DNA of 64,000 bases from Polynucleobacter sp. HIN5 (GTDB lineage: Bacteria; Pseudomonadota; Gammaproteobacteria; Burkholderiales; Burkholderiaceae), in NCBI RefSeq assembly GCF_030297555.1, contig NZ_AP028136.1, positions 1,178,001 through 1,242,000 on the forward strand, written 5' to 3'. The notes under the pieces were generated by a model. The model was not told where the DNA came from. It did not search any database and worked only from the letters and a program-made list of their open reading frames with translations. Of this stretch, positions 61,138 through 64,000 are shown in pieces (position 1 is the stretch's first letter; each line of letters begins with the position of its first letter). Made by a program: the position numbers and the translations under genes.

Positions 61138-61155
61138 GTAAATACTATACCGCAT

Positions 61156-62031
61156 TTACTCGGACTTGGCCGAGACTGTGGTTTCGCCACCAATCCGACG
61201 GCCCATCGCCCGCTCCCACATCCACAATACATAGCCAGACAGGGAATACACCACAAAGAGGCCAAATAGAGTCAAGGGTGGATTCGAAGAAATCAATACA
61301 AAACCGAGGATCAAAAGAACCATGGCCCAGAACGGTACTCGATACCGAATATCCAAGGCCTTGCCACTGTAAAAACGGGCGTTCGAAACCATGGTGAGTC
61401 CTGCATAAATCGTAATGAAGAAGGTTACCAACGGAATCGCAGAGTCCTTGACTGGTATCTTGTTATCGTCAGCCAACCAAATAAAACCCGCCAAGAGCGC
61501 TGCAGCCGCTGGACTTGGCAGGCCCTGGAAAAACTTTTTATCCACCACACCAATGTTGGCATTAAAGCGCGCCAATCGAAGTGCGGCGCCGGCACAGTAG
61601 GTAAATGCTGCTAACCAACCCCACTTACCCAGATCTTTTAAGACCCACTCATACGCCACTAAGGCTGGAGCCACACCGAATGAGACCATGTCAGCCAGAG
61701 AATCGTATTGCTCACCAAATGCACTTTGCGTGTTGGTCATCCGCGCGATTCGACCATCCATGCCATCAAGCACTAGTGAAGCAAAGACGGCGATGGCCGC
61801 AACTTCAAAACGATGGTTCATCGCGTTCACAATCGCAAAGAACCCGCAGAACAATGCCGCCGTCGTAAATAAATTCGGTAATAAGTAAATACCTTTGCTC
61901 CGAGGACGAGGCGGCTCGACGACAAGATCATCCTCCGTTAAATCCTCCGCAGAATCCCACTCCTCGCGTCGCGTATTTTTACTCCGCAGAAAACGCGAGC
62001 GGTCCGTACGGAACTTACTGCGCGGGGTCAT
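61156..62031 (-). CDS. pssA: CDP-diacylglycerol-serine O-phosphatidyltransferase
   Basis: Makes phosphatidylserine, the precursor of phosphatidylethanolamine. The 291-residue membrane protein has a roughly 45-residue basic/acidic cytoplasmic N-terminus and about eight spans. The CDP-alcohol phosphotransferase signature reads DGMDGRIARMTNTQSAFGEQYDS in outline: DG-x2-DGRIAR, then G-x3-D-x3-D near residues 89-115. It follows psd by 3 bases. Downstream, 18 bases past its stop, the leuL leader begins. Confidence 0.95.
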   Translation of the reverse strand: MTPRSKFRTDRSRFLRSKNTRREEWDSAEDLTEDDLVVEPPRPRSKGIYLLPNLFTTAALFCGFFAIVNAMNHRFEVAAIAVFASLVLDGMDGRIARMTNTQSAFGEQYDSLADMVSFGVAPALVAYEWVLKDLGKWGWLAAFTYCAGAALRLARFNANIGVVDKKFFQGLPSPAAAALLAGFIWLADDNKIPVKDSAIPLVTFFITIYAGLTMVSNARFYSGKALDIRYRVPFWAMVLLILGFVLISSNPPLTLFGLFVVYSLSGYVLWMWERAMGRRIGGETTVSAKSE

Positions 62032-62034
62032 GGC

Positions 62035-62682
62035 CTAATCCAATCCCGGTAAACGAGCAAGCGCGGTATTGGTAGCAAAGACCTTCTCGCCAACACTCAC
62101 TAAGGGCTCGGCCTCCAAAGGCAAATACACATCTACCCTCGATCCGAAGCGGATAAATCCATAACGTTCGCCGCGTTTCACACGGTCGTTGACGCGGATG
62201 TAGCATAAAATTCGTCGTGCAACCAAACCTGCGATTTGCACTAAGGTGACCGTTTTACCATTAGCGTCAATCACGACCGCATTACGCTCATTCTCCGTCG
62301 AGGCCTTATCAATACTGGCATTAAAGAACTTGCCTGGGAAATAGGTGACCTGCTTAACAAGGCCACTCACGGCACAGCGATTGGAGTGCACATTAAAGAC
62401 GTTCATAAACACACTAATCTTTAAGGCTTCCCGATTGGCATAGGGGTCATGGGCTTTCTCAACCACCACAATACGGCCATCGGCTGGCGATAAAACAAGA
62501 TCTTTCCCTAAGGGGGCGATTCGTTGTGGATCACGGAAGAACTGCAAGGTGAAGATAAAGAATAGCCACAATGGCCATGACCAGAAAAAACCTGCGTAGC
62601 GATGCACCACAAAAGCGAAGGCCCCAATCACAACCAGATAGAGCCAGCCCTCTTTGGCAATGATGGGGTGTGGATACATCAT
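62035..62682 (-). CDS. psd: Phosphatidylserine decarboxylase proenzyme
   Basis: Converts phosphatidylserine to phosphatidylethanolamine using a pyruvoyl group. The 215-residue short-form proenzyme is expected to self-cleave between Gly180 and Ser181 in [19 protein letters not shown] near residue 65 and [11 protein letters not shown] near 92 are conserved. One or two N-terminal membrane helices lie in residues 12-48. It lies 21 bases after ilvC and 3 bases before pssA. Confidence 0.95.
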   Translation of the reverse strand: MMYPHPIIAKEGWLYLVVIGAFAFVVHRYAGFFWSWPLWLFFIFTLQFFRDPQRIAPLGKDLVLSPADGRIVVVEKAHDPYANREALKISVFMNVFNVHSNRCAVSGLVKQVTYFPGKFFNASIDKASTENERNAVVIDANGKTVTLVQIAGLVARRILCYIRVNDRVKRGERYGFIRFGSRVDVYLPLEAEPLVSVGEKVFATNTALARLPGLD

Positions 62683-62703
62683 CAGATGATTTACCTTCTG
62701 AAC

Positions 62704-63729
<1,026 letters not shown>

Positions 63730-63755
63730 TTAAATTAAATAAAGAGTGATTAAAA

Positions 63756-64000
63756 CTAAACTTTGAGAATGCGTTCTCCGCGCCCAATTCCTGAACCGCC
63801 AGAGCGGACAGTTTCCAGAATCGATGCGCGATCAATTGCGCTAATAAATGCATCTAACTTACTACTTACACCGGTTAGCTCGATCGTGTAACTTTTATCG
63901 GTCACATCAATAATGCGGCCTCGGAATATATCCGTAGTGCGTTTTAACTCCTCACGCTCCTTACCGACCGCCCTCACCTTAATCATCATGAGCTCGCGCT
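63756..64000 (-). CDS. ilvH: Acetolactate synthase small subunit, 5' part outside the window
   Basis: Regulatory subunit of acetolactate synthase. About 81 C-terminal residues are visible out of about 163. The frame stays open to the window edge (REL precedes the MMIKVRAVGKEREEL segment), so the ATG at 63989 is internal. The visible part is the C-terminal ACT-like domain (DKSYTIELTGVSSKLDAFI, ending GRGERILKV). It leads into ilvC. Confidence 0.93.
   Translation of the reverse strand, partial: RELMMIKVRAVGKEREELKRTTDIFRGRIIDVTDKSYTIELTGVSSKLDAFISAIDRASILETVRSGGSGIGRGERILKV

Overview
The window is a gene-dense stretch of a betaproteobacterial chromosome of the Burkholderiales. The protein sequences and gene order most resemble Polynucleobacter and relatives; this is recognition and inference, not a database result. 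Evidence includes the pstSCAB-phoU-phoB-phoR order, a 14-gene nuo operon preceded by secG and tRNA-Leu(GAG), and the ilvH-ilvC-psd-pssA-leuA layout. I see no insertion sequence, prophage, CRISPR array, rRNA or replication origin. No gene-free gap exceeds about 300 bases; the largest is the roughly 220-base pnp leader.

Layout. (1) 1-8505 handles phosphate: the 3' part of ppk1 (+) meets phoR (-) tail to tail, and pstS-pstC-pstA-pstB-phoU-phoB-phoR run on the minus strand from a clear Pho box. An intrinsic terminator sits between pstS and pstC. (2) 8522-15660 holds a phasin-like gene and a conserved housekeeping block (rlmE-ftsH-folP-glmM, divergent yhbY, DUF4149, greA). It is followed by carB and carA to about 20134. 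(3) 20317-30887 holds prpE, then mltD, gloB, a YafS-like methyltransferase, rnhA and dnaQ in the E. coli neighbourhood order, with a two-gene RND efflux pump between rnhA and dnaQ. (4) 30894-38532 is a mixed metabolic region: a dmlA/ttuC-type dehydrogenase, a SprT-like protein, an amidase, an orphan Bug-type binding protein, an Old Yellow Enzyme homologue, mmsA and a TRIC-type channel. (5) 38567-54182 is nuoA to nuoN followed by a NUDIX hydrolase and a DUF1178 gene. (6) 54295-59251 holds tRNA-Leu, secG, tpiA, a quinone oxidoreductase, pnp and rpsO. (7) 59415-64000 is ilvH (cut by the window edge), ilvC, psd, pssA and leuA, all on the minus strand.

The most interesting signals are in the RNA. 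Between pssA and leuA lies an unlisted 23-codon leader peptide with eight leucine codons, four of them consecutive. It is followed by a GC-rich intrinsic terminator and a competing antiterminator pairing, so it looks like a leucine attenuator inside an operon that also carries phospholipid genes. The pnp leader contains a nearly perfect 19-bp stem, as expected for RNase III-dependent autocontrol. The pstS-pstC terminator should make the binding protein more abundant than the transporter.

Several starts were moved from the longest open frame to an internal codon with a better ribosome binding site or family fit: ftsH, rlmE, yhbY, greA, carA, mltD, the methyltransferase, dnaQ, mmsA, nuoI, nuoG, nuoC, secG, pnp, rpsO and leuA.
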